A DNA stretch of 64,000 bases from positions 229,122 to 293,121 of the forward strand of contig CALBAX010000134.1 in the NCBI GenBank assembly GCA_937926875.1, in the 5' to 3' direction. The stretch comes from an uncultured Desulfovibrio sp. GTDB taxonomy: Bacteria > Desulfobacterota > Desulfovibrionia > Desulfovibrionales > Desulfovibrionaceae. Positions 25,173-34,243 of this stretch are shown here, piece after piece. Each line of letters starts with the position of its first letter. Within the stretch, counting starts at the first letter, position 1. Position numbers and translations under genes: made by a program. The notes beneath the pieces are model-generated. The model was not told the DNA's origin. It searched no databases and saw nothing but the letters and a program-made list of their open reading frames with translations.

Positions 25173-26377
25173 AGATCCCAGGCCACGTCGGCCTTGCTCT
25201 GGTTGGGCCAGATCTCTTCACGGCCGGTACGGTCCACCACGGCCATGCTGTTGGTGGCCGCGCCGAAGCCGCTGTCGCCGCTGTTGACGCGGTTGCCCGC
25301 CAGCAGGTCGGCATCCTTGCGGGCGCGCTTGCCCCGGGCCAGCTCCAGCAGGCTTTCCATGTCGGGCGTGGTCTCGGCCGCGAAACCCAGTACTTTCTGT
25401 CCTTCCCGCCGCTGCTGCGACAGGGTCCGCAAAATGTCGGGATTGGCCGTGAAGCGGATGCTGAAACCGTCCTGCCGCCCTTCTTTCTTGAATTTCTGCG
25501 GGCCCAGCGGTTCGGGCGAGAAGTCCGCCACAGCGGCACAGAACAGGCCCATGTCCATGCGGGGCCAGCAGTCGGACGCGGCCTCGAACATCTCGCGGGC
25601 ACTGCCCACGCCGATGCGCTCCACCCCGGCGGGCAGGTCTGGGCAGCCGGGCCCGCACACGGCCGTGACCGCGGCCCCGCGCAGCCAGGCGGACGTGGCC
25701 AATGCCGCGCCCATGGTGCCGCTGCTTGGATTGGTCCAGTAGCGCACGCCGTCCCACTTCTCGCGGGTGGGGCCCATGGTCAGCATGACACGCTGCCCCG
25801 CCATGTCCTGCGGCGAAAGGGCACGCAGGGCGGCCAGGAACAGGTCCTCCACCGGGGCCAGACGGCCCTGTCCGGTATCGCCGCAGGCCGTGCCGCCACA
25901 GCCGGGCACGACGATCCCGGCCCCGCGCCGCCGCAGGGTGGCCACATTGTCCTGGGTGGCCGGGTGCTGCCACATGCGCGGGTTCATGGCCGGGGCCACC
26001 ACCAGCGGCCCGTCGAAAGCCAGCGCCTGCGCCGAGAGCATGTCCGACGCAGCTCCGGCCGCCAGACGCGACAACGCGCCGGCCGAGGCCGGGGCCACCA
26101 GCATGGCCTGGGCCCGCTGGCCCGGTTCCAGATGGTCGAAGACCTCGTCGCCCTCGAACATGCGGCCATAGACCGGCATGGCGCCCAGGGCCTCGAAGAG
26201 CAGGGGCGTCACGAAACGGCGCGCGCCGTCGGTGAGGGTGACGGAAACGTGGATGTCCAGGGCGTGCAGGGCGCGCAGCAGATCCAGCGCCTTGTAGCAG
26301 GCGATGGAGCCGCACACGCCCAGATGCAGGCGCTTGCCCGCGAAACGGCGGCTGTTGTGGAAGGGCGACGCGCTCAC
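25148..26377 (-). CDS. coaBC: Bifunctional phosphopantothenoylcysteine decarboxylase/ligase
   Basis: The 409-residue protein has the usual two parts. The N-terminal flavoprotein decarboxylase (CoaC) has LHLGVCGSIACYKALDLLR, VAPASAGALSRLA and PAMNPRMW (residues about 15-190). The C-terminal CTP-dependent ligase (CoaB) has TMGPTREKWDGVRYWTNPSSG, AAVADFSPEP and GFAAETTPD. It converts phosphopantothenate plus cysteine to phosphopantetheine for coenzyme A. The start is GTG at 26377, overlapping the upstream lipoprotein stop by 4 bp (gtga). CoaX at 11.4 kb supplies the first step. Confidence 0.95.
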   Translation of the reverse strand: MSASPFHNSRRFAGKRLHLGVCGSIACYKALDLLRALHALDIHVSVTLTDGARRFVTPLLFEALGAMPVYGRMFEGDEVFDHLEPGQRAQAMLVAPASAGALSRLAAGAASDMLSAQALAFDGPLVVAPAMNPRMWQHPATQDNVATLRRRGAGIVVPGCGGTACGDTGQGRLAPVEDLFLAALRALSPQDMAGQRVMLTMGPTREKWDGVRYWTNPSSGTMGAALATSAWLRGAAVTAVCGPGCPDLPAGVERIGVGSAREMFEAASDCWPRMDMGLFCAAVADFSPEPLGPQKFKKEGRQDGFSIRFTANPDILRTLSQQRREGQKVLGFAAETTPDMESLLELARGKRARKDADLLAGNRVNSGDSGFGAATNSMAVVDRTGREEIWPNQSKADVAWDLCSWLLRL

Positions 26378-27048
26378 AGCAGGCGCTCCTGCAGGCCGCT
26401 GCCACTGCTGCTGCCGCCGCCGGAAGAGGAGCCCCAGCTCTCGCTGGTACCCACCGGGGGCGGAGTGCTGCCGCCGTCAGGCGTCTCGAAACCGCCGCCC
26501 GTGGCAGGCCCGTTGCTTTCGAAGCCGCCGCCGGAAGCGCCGCTGGAGCTGCCGCCAAAACCGCCGAAACCGCCGCTGTTCTGGCCGCCCTCGCCGCGCA
26601 GGGGCAGGAGGTTCAGGGAGGAACCGTCGGGCAGCTTTTCCGAGACCCAGATCTCGGCCACGCAGCTGTAGACCGTCTGCGAATACAGGCTGATCACGGC
26701 AAGGCGGTTGCCGTTCTCGAAGGCCAGCATGATGCGGTCGGCCTTGCGCAGGCTCATGCGCAGGTTCCAGCCCGCGCCCTGCATGGTGTTGAACAGGCTC
26801 TGCGCCACCTGCATCCGGTCAGCCTGACCGTAGGCGGTCTCCATGCCCTGGGGCTGGCCGTCGCTGCCGGTGGTGCGGGCGCAGTGCTGCGTGGAAAGTT
26901 CCATGCCCGCAGGCAGGCTGATGCCCAAAAGCTGGCTGCTCGTGGCGGCCGGCGTGGATTCAAAGGGGTTGCTGATGCCCAGGTCGGCGCAACCGGCGGC
27001 GCTGGCCAGGGAGACCCCAAGGATCAAGGTGACAAGTAGGCGTCGCAT
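26374..27048 (-). CDS. Lipoprotein of unknown function, Gly/Ser-rich C-terminus
   Basis: The 224-residue protein has a type II signal peptide (MRRLLVTLILGVSLASAAGC, lipid-modified Cys20). The folded part (about 40-150) includes LLGISLPAGMELSTQHCART and a pair YSCVAEIWVSEKLPDGSSLNLL. It is followed by a low-complexity Gly/Ser/Pro tail of about 70 residues, which is likely disordered and may cross the periplasm or peptidoglycan. The start ATG at 27048 has an aaggag site. It is first in the minus-strand operon ahead of coaBC and divergent from queA. Confidence 0.65.
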   Translation of the reverse strand: MRRLLVTLILGVSLASAAGCADLGISNPFESTPAATSSQLLGISLPAGMELSTQHCARTTGSDGQPQGMETAYGQADRMQVAQSLFNTMQGAGWNLRMSLRKADRIMLAFENGNRLAVISLYSQTVYSCVAEIWVSEKLPDGSSLNLLPLRGEGGQNSGGFGGFGGSSSGASGGGFESNGPATGGGFETPDGGSTPPPVGTSESWGSSSGGGSSSGSGLQERLL

Positions 27049-27255
27049 TGGCTATACTCCTTCAACTGTCGTCCGGAAGGCCGGACAGCCTGAAAAGGAT
27101 AGCCTCTCCGGCACGGACTGACAAGCGTCTCTCCGGCTGCCCGGCTGCCCGTCCCCGTACGGGGCGGGCATGGAAAAACGGCATCCCCGGCCCTGCCCCG
27201 ACGGCAGATGTTGCGGCCGCCCCGCGGCCCGAAGAGAAGTGAAGGATAAAGACCC

Positions 27256-28368
27256 ATGCCGCCTGTTTTCGTTTCCGAAGATGATTTCCTGCTGCAAAAC
27301 TATACCTATGAACTGCCCCAGGAGCAGATAGCCCAGTATCCGCCGGAACAGCGGGGCGCGTCGCGCCTGCTGACCATGCGCCGCAGCGGCGCCCTGGACC
27401 TGGGACACCACATGTTCAGCGACCTGCCGGACTGCCTGCCCGAAGGCGCCCTGCTGGTGGCCAACAACTCCCGCGTGCTCCAGGCCCGCCTGCTGGGCAG
27501 CCGCAGTACCGGCGGCAAGGTGGAATTCCTGCTGCTGACGCCCCTGCCGCTGGTGCGGGCCGCCGCCACGCCCGTCAAGGGCCGCGAGGACACCTGGTGC
27601 GCCGAGGTCAACGGCCTGGTCCGTTCCGGGGGCAGCGTGCGCGAAGGCGAGACCCTGTACTTCGGCGCGGGCATCAGCGTGACCATCCTGGAGTGCGGCA
27701 CCTTCGGCCACCGGCGTGTGCGCATGTGCTGGAAGGGCGACGTGGCCGACGCCTTCGCCGCCACCGGGCACATCCCCCTGCCGCCCTACATCAAGCGTTC
27801 CGACGCCGAGGAAGACTTCAGCCGTTACCAGACCATCTACTCCCGCGAGGAGAAGACCGGCTCCGTGGCCGCGCCCACGGCAGGCCTGCACTTTACCGAC
27901 GAACTGCGCGATACCCTGCGCCAGCGCGGCTTCCAGTGGGCCGAAGTGACGCTCTATGTGGGCTACGGCACCTTCAGCCCCGTGCGCTGCGAGGACATCC
28001 GCAACCACCAGATGCACCGGGAATACGTGGAACTGCCCGAAGAGACGGCCAACGCCATCGCCGAGGCCAAGGCCCGGCACCGGCCCGTCATCGCCGTGGG
28101 CACCACCTCGGTGCGCACGCTGGAAGGCGTGGCCCAGGTCTGCGGCCGTGCCCAGCCCTTTGCCGGCTGGACGGACATCTTCCTCTATCCCGGCCGTCCC
28201 TTCCGCGTGGTGGACGGGATCATCACCAATTTCCACCTGCCCGAGTCCTCCCTGCTGATGCTGGTCTCGGCCTTCGCGGGCCGCAAACGCATCCTGGAAG
28301 CCTATCAGGAGGCCGTGAAGGAAGGCTACCGCTTCTTCTCCTACGGGGATGCCATGCTCATCCGGTAG
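27256..28368 (+). CDS. queA: S-adenosylmethionine:tRNA ribosyltransferase-isomerase
   Basis: The 370-residue protein catalyses the step that puts epoxyqueuosine on tRNA wobble G34, using the ribosyl part of SAM. Family motifs visible are YELPQEQIAQYPPEQRGASRLL, NNSRVLQARLLG, GHIPLPPYIKR, YQTIYSREEKTGSVAAPTAGLHF, GYGTFSPVR, RTLEG and ITNFHLPESSLLMLVSAFAG. The length matches the family. The next gene begins 322 bp later. Confidence 0.96.
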   Translation: MPPVFVSEDDFLLQNYTYELPQEQIAQYPPEQRGASRLLTMRRSGALDLGHHMFSDLPDCLPEGALLVANNSRVLQARLLGSRSTGGKVEFLLLTPLPLVRAAATPVKGREDTWCAEVNGLVRSGGSVREGETLYFGAGISVTILECGTFGHRRVRMCWKGDVADAFAATGHIPLPPYIKRSDAEEDFSRYQTIYSREEKTGSVAAPTAGLHFTDELRDTLRQRGFQWAEVTLYVGYGTFSPVRCEDIRNHQMHREYVELPEETANAIAEAKARHRPVIAVGTTSVRTLEGVAQVCGRAQPFAGWTDIFLYPGRPFRVVDGIITNFHLPESSLLMLVSAFAGRKRILEAYQEAVKEGYRFFSYGDAMLIR

Positions 28369-28690
28369 GCGGCATCCTTGCGGCAAGGGGAGGGCCTTGC
28401 CCCTTCCCTTCCCCGGCACGCTCCGCCGGGAATACGGCCTTTCCCGGGATGGCAATGACTTCCCCGGATATGGGCCGGGAAAAGGATGGCCGCACAAGGC
28501 AGGAGCGGCGGGCACTGCCAGGTGGCAGTACCGCGCGAACATATCCCATGGCTGCCCCGGCTCCCCGTACCGGGGCCGGACGCAGCCATGACCAGCCCTT
28601 CGGGGCATGATGTCTGTCAACACCGCATGGGGCGCCACCCTGTGGCAGGATGCCGCGCCATGTGCAATCTGTATCGATCAGGGGAACAGC
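28369..28690. other. Intergenic region before the kor operon
   Basis: The 322-bp gap must hold the korDABC promoter. Two GC-rich stretches with partial dyads occur, but no convincing -35/-10, riboswitch or small gene was found. Confidence 0.35.
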
Positions 28691-28912
28691 ATGTCGCGAA
28701 TTGTTTTTCTGGAAGAACGCTGCAAAGGCTGCGGCCTGTGTGTAGCGGTCTGCCCGGCGCACATCATTCGCCCCTCGGGACGGTTCAACCGCCAGGGCTA
28801 TGAGGTGATGGAAACCGAAGGCCGCTGTACGGGCTGCGCCTCCTGTGCGCTCATGTGCCCGGACGTGGCCATCCGTGTCTTCAAATCCCAAAAAACGGAG
28901 AAGACCGCATGA
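28691..28912 (+). CDS. korD: 2-oxoacid:ferredoxin oxidoreductase, delta (4Fe-4S) subunit
   Basis: The 73-residue bis-ferredoxin has CKGCGLCVAVC (Cys11, 14, 17, 21) and CTGCASCALMC (Cys46, 49, 52, 56), so it carries two [4Fe-4S] clusters that pass electrons from the catalytic subunit to ferredoxin. The start at 28691 is chosen for compactness, with a ggggaac leader. It overlaps korA by 4 bp (atga). Confidence 0.93.
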   Translation: MSRIVFLEERCKGCGLCVAVCPAHIIRPSGRFNRQGYEVMETEGRCTGCASCALMCPDVAIRVFKSQKTEKTA

Positions 28913-29997
28913 GTCACGACCGCATTCTCATCAAGGGCAATGAAGCTGTGGCCTTTGGCGCCCTGGACGCCGGCTGCCGCTGCTACTTCGGCTATCCCAT
29001 CACGCCGCAGAACGAGATCCCCGAGACCATGTCCCTCCGGCTGCCCGAATGCGGCGGCCAGTTCGTGCAGGCCGAAAGCGAAGTGGCCGCCATCAACATG
29101 CTGCTGGGCGCCGGCGCCTGTGGCATCCCGGCCATGACCTCTTCGTCCAGCTGCGGCATCTCGCTGATGCAGGAAGGCATCTCCTACATGGCGGGCAGCC
29201 ATATCCCGGCCGTCATCGTCAACATGGAACGCGGCGGCCCGGGCCTGGGCGATATCGGCCCCTCGCAGGGCGACTACTTCCAGGCCGTCAAGGGCGGCGG
29301 TCACGGCGACCACCGCAACCTGGTGCTGGCCCCCTCCACCGCGCAGGAATGCTACGACATGATGTTCCGCGCCTTCGCCCTGGCCTTCAAGTACGCCAAC
29401 CCGGTCATGCTGCTGGGCGACGCCATCGTGGCCCAGATCAAGGAACCCGTGCGCCGTCAGCCCCCGGCCGACGCCCTGAGCCCCGAGGCCCTGGCCGAAC
29501 TGGCCGCGCCCTGGCGCATGGAAGGCTACGGCAAGCGCGGCCCCGGCGCCAAGCCCCGTCTGCTCAAGTCCGTGTACCTGGCCGAAGGCGCTCTGGCCGC
29601 CCGCAACCGCCTGCTCATGGAAAAGTACACCGCCATGCAGGCCGAAGCCTGCGCCGAATGCTGGAACACCGACGACGCCGAGCTCGTGGTGGTGGCCTTC
29701 GGCTCCATGGCCCGCATCGCCCGCAGCGCCATCCGCAAACTGCGCGGGGAAGGCCTCAAGGCGGGCCTGTTCCGTCCCAAGACGCTCTATCCCTTCCCGG
29801 CCGATGCCCTGCGCGCCCTGGCCCCGGGCCGCCGTTTCCTGGTCATCGAACAGAACACCGGCCAGATGGTGGAAGACGTGCGCCTGTCCCTGATGGGCGA
29901 GAACGCCAGGGTGGGCTGGCATGGCGTCATGCCCGGCCTGTTCATCGGCGCCGATGCCCTGGAAGATCCCATCCGTCAGGCCTGCAAGGAGGACTAA
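28909..29997 (+). CDS. korA: 2-oxoacid:ferredoxin oxidoreductase, alpha subunit (VorB/KorA type)
   Basis: The 362-residue protein has the pyrimidine-binding/domain II layout: GNEAVAFGALDAGCRCYFGYPITPQNEIPE, QAESEVAAINMLLGAGACGIPAMTSSS, ERGGPGLGDIGPSQGDYF, and a C-terminal transketolase-like part with EQNTGQMVEDVR. With beta, gamma and delta it oxidises a 2-oxoacid with CoA, reducing ferredoxin. The substrate could be 2-oxoglutarate or a branched-chain 2-oxoacid; sequence reading alone does not decide. Confidence 0.93.
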   Translation: MSHDRILIKGNEAVAFGALDAGCRCYFGYPITPQNEIPETMSLRLPECGGQFVQAESEVAAINMLLGAGACGIPAMTSSSSCGISLMQEGISYMAGSHIPAVIVNMERGGPGLGDIGPSQGDYFQAVKGGGHGDHRNLVLAPSTAQECYDMMFRAFALAFKYANPVMLLGDAIVAQIKEPVRRQPPADALSPEALAELAAPWRMEGYGKRGPGAKPRLLKSVYLAEGALAARNRLLMEKYTAMQAEACAECWNTDDAELVVVAFGSMARIARSAIRKLRGEGLKAGLFRPKTLYPFPADALRALAPGRRFLVIEQNTGQMVEDVRLSLMGENARVGWHGVMPGLFIGADALEDPIRQACKED

Positions 29998-29998
29998 G

Positions 29999-30814
29999 AT
30001 GCACGCGCACGAACTTGAACAGGCCCTCATGCCCCAGGATGGCGAGACCCTGGTCTTCGACACAAATCCCGTGCTCAACGAGCGCGTGACCCACTACTGC
30101 CCCGGCTGCCACCACGGCATTGCCCACCGCCTGGTGAGCGAGGTGCTGCACGAACTGGGTGTGGCCGACAGGACCATCCTGGTGGCCTCCGTGGGCTGCG
30201 CCACCTTCACCTACGACTACTTCAACGTGGACGGTCTCGAAGCCCCCCACGGCCGTGCCTGCGCCGTGGCCACCGGCGTGCGCCGCGCCCGTCCCGAAAG
30301 CGTGGTCTTCACCTATCAGGGCGACGGCGACATGGGCGCCATCGGTCTGGCCGAGTCCATCCACGCGGCCAACCGCGGCGAGCTCATCACCGGCATCTTC
30401 ATCAACAACACCGTCTACGGCATGACCGGCGGCCAGATGGCCCCCACCACCCTGCTGGGCCAGAAGACCACCACCAGCCCCCGCGGCCGCGACATGGCCC
30501 GCCACGAAGGCGGCCCCATCCGCATGGCCGAGCTCATGGCCCAGCTCTCCGGCGTGGCCTATTCCGAGCGCTGCGCCCTGGACAGCGTCAAGCATGTGCG
30601 CGCGGCCAAGAAGGCCCTGCGCAAGGCCTTCGAAGTGCAGTTGCAGGGCCTGGGCTTCGGCTTCGTGGAGCTGCTCTCCGGCTGCCCCACCAACTGGCAT
30701 ATGGACCCCGTCAGCGCCAACAGGCGCATCAGCGAGGCCATGATCCCTGTATTCCCTCTGGGCGTGTACAAAGACGTGACCGCCCAGGCCGAAAGCGAGG
30801 TGCGGCATGGCTAA
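29999..30814 (+). CDS. korB: 2-oxoacid:ferredoxin oxidoreductase, beta (TPP) subunit
   Basis: The 271-residue protein carries the thiamine-diphosphate site: HYCPGCHHGIAHRL with cluster-ligand cysteines, SVGCATFTYDYF, and the TPP motif GDGDMGAIGLAESIHAANRG closing with INNTVYGMTGGQ. LSGCPTNWHMDP near the end is typical of the VorA/KorB group. It follows korA by one base and overlaps korC by 8 bp. Confidence 0.94.
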   Translation: MHAHELEQALMPQDGETLVFDTNPVLNERVTHYCPGCHHGIAHRLVSEVLHELGVADRTILVASVGCATFTYDYFNVDGLEAPHGRACAVATGVRRARPESVVFTYQGDGDMGAIGLAESIHAANRGELITGIFINNTVYGMTGGQMAPTTLLGQKTTTSPRGRDMARHEGGPIRMAELMAQLSGVAYSERCALDSVKHVRAAKKALRKAFEVQLQGLGFGFVELLSGCPTNWHMDPVSANRRISEAMIPVFPLGVYKDVTAQAESEVRHG

Positions 30815-31346
30815 GTATCAGGACGTCATCATCGCCGGTTTCGGCGGCCAGGGCGTCATGCTCATCGGCAACCTGCTGGCCCAGGCGGGCATGGAACACG
30901 GCCTCGAAGTGAGCTTCATCCCGGTCTACGGCGCCGAGATGCGCGGCGGTACCGCCAACTGCACCGTGGTGCTGGACGAACATCCCGTGGGCTCGCCCCT
31001 GGTCAACACGCCCCGCTCCATCATCGTGCTCAACGAACCCTCGCTGGCCAAGTTCCAGCCCCGCCTGCATCCCGACGGCGTGCAGGTCGTCAACGCCTCG
31101 CTCATCTCCGAAGGGCTGCTGGACGGCAAGCACCGCACGGTCTACATCCCGGTCAACGACATCGCCCATGAACTGGGCAATGTGAAACTGGCCAACATGG
31201 TGGCCCTGGGCGCCTGGATCAAGGCCACCGGCGCCCTGCCCCTGGAAGCCGTGCAGGAAGCCCTCAACCGTGTGGTCAGCGCCCACTACGCCAAGCTGAT
31301 CCCGGTCAACGCCAAGGCCCTGCAGGCCGGCTACGACTTCGCGTAA
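30807..31346 (+). CDS. korC: 2-oxoacid:ferredoxin oxidoreductase, gamma subunit
   Basis: The 179-residue protein shows the gamma-domain pattern: DVIIAGFGGQGVMLIGNLLAQAG at the start, YGAEMRGGTANCTVVL and the tail AKLIPVNAKALQAGYDF. It lacks TPP or cluster sites and provides part of the CoA/substrate interface. It completes the four-gene operon, ending at the hairpin at 31354. Confidence 0.94.
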   Translation: MAKYQDVIIAGFGGQGVMLIGNLLAQAGMEHGLEVSFIPVYGAEMRGGTANCTVVLDEHPVGSPLVNTPRSIIVLNEPSLAKFQPRLHPDGVQVVNASLISEGLLDGKHRTVYIPVNDIAHELGNVKLANMVALGAWIKATGALPLEAVQEALNRVVSAHYAKLIPVNAKALQAGYDFA

Positions 31347-31353
31347 CGAACTG

Positions 31354-31440
31354 GACGGGGGAAGGGGACCCCTCTGCTCGCGCGAGAGGTGTCCCCTTCC
31401 CCCGTACCCCCATCCCTCCCCAGCGCGCTTTGCCAAGGCC
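31354..31440 (+). terminator. Hairpin behind korC; member (copy 3) of the G-rich repeat family
   Basis: Arms gacgggggaaggggacc (31354 on) and the complementary part ending near 31406 enclose an inner palindrome around ctcgcgcgag. The continuation cccccatccctccccagcgcgcttt (in two pieces) is shared with copy 8 at 59.4 kb. No T-run follows directly, so the termination efficiency is uncertain. Confidence 0.6.
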
Positions 31441-31601
31441 CATGGCCCGCCTGATGGCGGGCCGCGGGCCTTTTTTGGTGGCAGGCAAAAAAGCCGATGC
31501 GCAAGATGACGGATGGCCGTTCATAGGGCCGCCCGGCCATTGCGGATATTGGGAGCTTGCACAAAAAGGCGGGGCCTCTTTGGGGGCGCCCGTACGCCAT
31601 G

Positions 31602-31630
31602 AAAAAAGCGGAGCCCAAGGGCTCCGCTTC
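31602..31630 (-). terminator. Rho-independent terminator of the DUF805 gene
   Basis: On the minus strand gaagcggagcc pairs with ggctccgctt around a short loop and is followed by six Ts (31602-31607). It is 32 bp past the DUF805 stop. Confidence 0.85.
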
Positions 31631-31661
31631 ATCATGCAGCGCATCAAACAGGAAAAGATGC

Positions 31662-32159
31662 CTAGTCTTCTTTGGCCGCCTCTTCCCCGTCCGCAGCGAC
31701 GGCGGCCTTCACGCATGGCACCGGGCCGTACTTGTTGGGGCCTTCCTGACCGCCGGCGAAGCAGAGGAAGAGCAGCAGCGTACCGGTGACGAACAGCCAG
31801 CCGTAGTGCAGATAGAGCATGTAGTCCGAAAGGTGCCCTTCATTGTTCATGTAGTTGGAAAGGCCGAACATGGGCAGGATGACGGTGATGGTCAGCCAGA
31901 CCGTCCAGATGCCGCCGGGCAGGTTCAGGTCGTGCAAACGGCGGATGCCCACGGAGCTGAGCGGGATCATCAGCAGGGCCCAGAGCATGCCCACGATCAT
32001 GGGCGAGGTGAACCACACGGCCAGAGCCCCCAGGACAAGGAAGAACAGCAGGAACCAGATGAACTCGGCCCGGCAGCTGCGGCCGTAGCAACGGGCGAAT
32101 TTGCCGAAACAGGCGGCGATGGCCGCACCGGGCTTCATGACAGTTGTTTTGCCGGACAT
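31662..32159 (-). CDS. DUF805 (YhaH-type) membrane protein
   Basis: The 165-residue protein has the DUF805 pattern: an N-terminal amphipathic part FGKFARCYGRSCRAEFIWFLLFF, then PLSSVGIRRLHDLNLPG, the family hallmark RRLHD, and further helices up to YGPVP. It has about four membrane segments. The function is unknown across the family. The ATG at 32159 has a ggaggg site. It lies downstream of proB on the same strand (169 bp), with its own terminator. Confidence 0.85.
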   Translation of the reverse strand: MSGKTTVMKPGAAIAACFGKFARCYGRSCRAEFIWFLLFFLVLGALAVWFTSPMIVGMLWALLMIPLSSVGIRRLHDLNLPGGIWTVWLTITVILPMFGLSNYMNNEGHLSDYMLYLHYGWLFVTGTLLLFLCFAGGQEGPNKYGPVPCVKAAVAADGEEAAKED

Positions 32160-32328
32160 GGTCCCTCCTTGGTCGTGCCGCTGCATCCGGCACAGGGCCT
32201 TCCGCAGCCTGCGGGAGCTGGATAAAACGCCTTTGGGGGCGGGGCGGCCACGCCCCTTGGCCGTCAACGTCACGGGTACCGGCAGCCATGCCACAGGCTT
32301 TCCTGCCTCTCCCGGAAAAAGATGTTCC

Positions 32329-33516
32329 CTAGATGGCGGCATCCATGAGCAGGTTGTCGCGGTGGATGACCTCGGGATAGTGGGCATCGCCCAGGATGGC
32401 GGCCACCTCATGGCGCCGCAGGCCCATGATCTTGCGCAGGTCCGCCGCGCTGTAATTGGACAGGCCCACGCCCAGGCTGGCATGGCTGTCGCTCTCGCCC
32501 AGACGGGCCACGCGCACCAGCGCGCCCTTCTGGAAAGTGCCCAGCACCTGCCGCACACCGCCGGGCAGCAGGCTGCTGCCCTTGCTGAGCAGGGCCTCGG
32601 CCGCACCGGCGTCCACCAGCACCGTGCCCGCCGGATCGGACTGGTAGGCCAGCCAGAACTTGCGCCGCGGGATGGCGTGTTCCTCGGGACGGACCCAGGT
32701 GCCCACGGCCTCACCGGCAAAGGCGCGGGCCAGCACGTCTGCTTCGCGGCCGGGCAGGATGAGGGTGGGCACGCCCAGCTGGGCGGCGCGACGCGCGGCC
32801 TGCAACTTGGAGTACATGCCGCCGGTGCCCACGCTGGTCTTGCCGCCGCACATGCGGCCCAGATCGAGGCCCGCCACGTCTTCCACGCATTCCAGGATGC
32901 CCGCATCGGGCACTTCCTGCGGGTTGGCCGCGTAGACGCCCGGCGCCGACGTCAGGTTGATGTAGAGGTCGGCGCCGATGAGGTTGACCAGCAGGCTGGC
33001 CAGACAGTCGTTGTCACCGAATTTGAGCTCGCTGACCGAGACCGTGTCGTTCTCGTTGACGATGGGCAGCACGCCCCAGTCCATGAGCTCGGCAAAGGTG
33101 TTGCGGGCATTGAGGAAACGCTGCCGGGCGCGCAGGTCGTCGCGGGTGAGCAGCACCTGCGAGGTGGGGAAATCATAGGCCCGGAAGACCTCGTCCCAGG
33201 CACGCATGAGCTGGCCCTGCCCCACGGCGGCAGCCGCCTGACGGGCGGACAGGCCGGAGGTCTCGCCGCTGTGGCCGTGGGCGCGCAGGACGGCGCGGCC
33301 GGCCGCCACGGCCCCGGAAGAGACCAGCACCAGACGGCGTTCATGCCCGTCCGGCGCGGTGCGCAGGGCGGCCATCTGACGGGCCAGGCTTTCCAGCACG
33401 GGCGTGCTCAGCCCCCGGGCATCGGTCAAGACCGCACTGCCCACCTTGATGACCACCACGCGGGCACGGGCCAGCGCCTGTGCTTTTTCCTGTCGCCAAT
33501 CGGCCTGTCTTTCCAT
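32329..33516 (-). CDS. proB: Glutamate 5-kinase
   Basis: The 395-residue protein has two domains. The amino-acid kinase domain (about 15-270) has VVVIKVGSAVLTD, LVSSGAVAAGRA, NENDTVS, FGDNDCLASLLVNLIGADLYINL and GTGGMYSKLQAARRAAQLG. A PUA domain (about 290-380) has GTVLVDAGAAEALLSKGSSLLPGGV. It phosphorylates glutamate in the first step of proline synthesis and is feedback-inhibited by proline. The ATG at 33516 has a caggag site. Relatives often have proB beside obgE; here a 2.7-kb block lies between them. Confidence 0.95.
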   Translation of the reverse strand: MERQADWRQEKAQALARARVVVIKVGSAVLTDARGLSTPVLESLARQMAALRTAPDGHERRLVLVSSGAVAAGRAVLRAHGHSGETSGLSARQAAAAVGQGQLMRAWDEVFRAYDFPTSQVLLTRDDLRARQRFLNARNTFAELMDWGVLPIVNENDTVSVSELKFGDNDCLASLLVNLIGADLYINLTSAPGVYAANPQEVPDAGILECVEDVAGLDLGRMCGGKTSVGTGGMYSKLQAARRAAQLGVPTLILPGREADVLARAFAGEAVGTWVRPEEHAIPRRKFWLAYQSDPAGTVLVDAGAAEALLSKGSSLLPGGVRQVLGTFQKGALVRVARLGESDSHASLGVGLSNYSAADLRKIMGLRRHEVAAILGDAHYPEVIHRDNLLMDAAI

Positions 33517-33665
33517 GATCGCTCCTGCAAGGGCTCTGAAAAATTCCTGTCCGCCTCCGGCGGATGCGTCTGACCATAGCTCAAAGCACGACAAACAGCC
33601 AGCGTACAAACAGTTCGTGTCGTTCCAGCCGAAGGGCCTGACTTCCCCCCACTCCGTATGCCCTT

Positions 33666-34103
33666 TCAGGAAGGATCATGCGAGAACTTCGCATAATCGG
33701 AACAGTCAGGGCACGGCGCCCCCAGGGTCTCGATGATCCTGTCCCCTTTTTCCCGGCTGCCGGCCGGGTCGGCGACCAGCTCCTCCAGCTTGCGGAGCAG
33801 GGCATCCAGCGAGGCTATCTGCGCTTTTATGTTCTTCCTGTGGGATTCGATGATAGCGACGATGTCCCCATCATGAAGGGCGCTGCCATCGTCCTTGATC
33901 GACAGCAGCTTTTCAATGTCGGCAAGCGACATACCGTGGTTGCGGCAATGGCGGATGAAGCGCAGGCGCTCCAGATCGTTCTGATCGTAGATCCTGTAGT
34001 TTGCCGCCGTGCGCTTTGCGTTGGGCAGCAAGCCGATCTTTTCATAGTAACGGATGGTGACTGCCGGGCAGCGGGAAATTTTGGCGACCTCTCCTATCCT
34101 CAT
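33666..34103 (-). CDS. MerR-family transcriptional regulator (heavy-metal type)
   Basis: The 145-residue protein has the MerR winged-helix DNA-binding domain at 1-70 (MRIGEVAKISRCPAVTIRYYEKIGLLP, then NYRIYDQNDLERLRFIRHCRNHGMSLADIEKLL). A dimerisation helix follows (about 80-112), then a C-terminal effector region with Cys131-x-x-Cys134 and Cys53 in the position used by CadR/PbrR/ZntR-type metal sensors. Fewer metal ligands are present than in those proteins, so the inducer is open. It lies divergent from the SnoaL gene, with a perfect operator between them. The start ATG at 34103 has a gaggtg site. Confidence 0.85.
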   Translation of the reverse strand: MRIGEVAKISRCPAVTIRYYEKIGLLPNAKRTAANYRIYDQNDLERLRFIRHCRNHGMSLADIEKLLSIKDDGSALHDGDIVAIIESHRKNIKAQIASLDALLRKLEELVADPAGSREKGDRIIETLGAPCPDCSDYAKFSHDPS

Positions 34104-34148
34104 GTTCACCTCCCCGACGTGCAGGGGACGACATCGCACAAAAAGTGC

Positions 34149-34179
34149 TTGACCTTATAGCTGCTATAAGGATTAGCGT
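34149..34179 (+). promoter_or_regulatory. MerR-type promoter with 19-bp palindromic operator
   Basis: The -35 box is ttgacc (34149-34154) and the -10 box is tagcgt (34174-34179), separated by 19 bp as in MerR-controlled promoters. A perfect palindrome of nine-base arms around one base (34153-34171, ccttatagc and gctataagg) fills the spacer. This is the expected binding site for the divergently encoded MerR protein, which untwists the long spacer when activated. It drives the SnoaL gene and probably psd. Confidence 0.75.
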
Positions 34180-34243
34180 CAATTCAGACCTCCCGGAAGG
34201 ATACGCGGATCCGCACTGCCAACATCCAGCAAGGAGCACATCC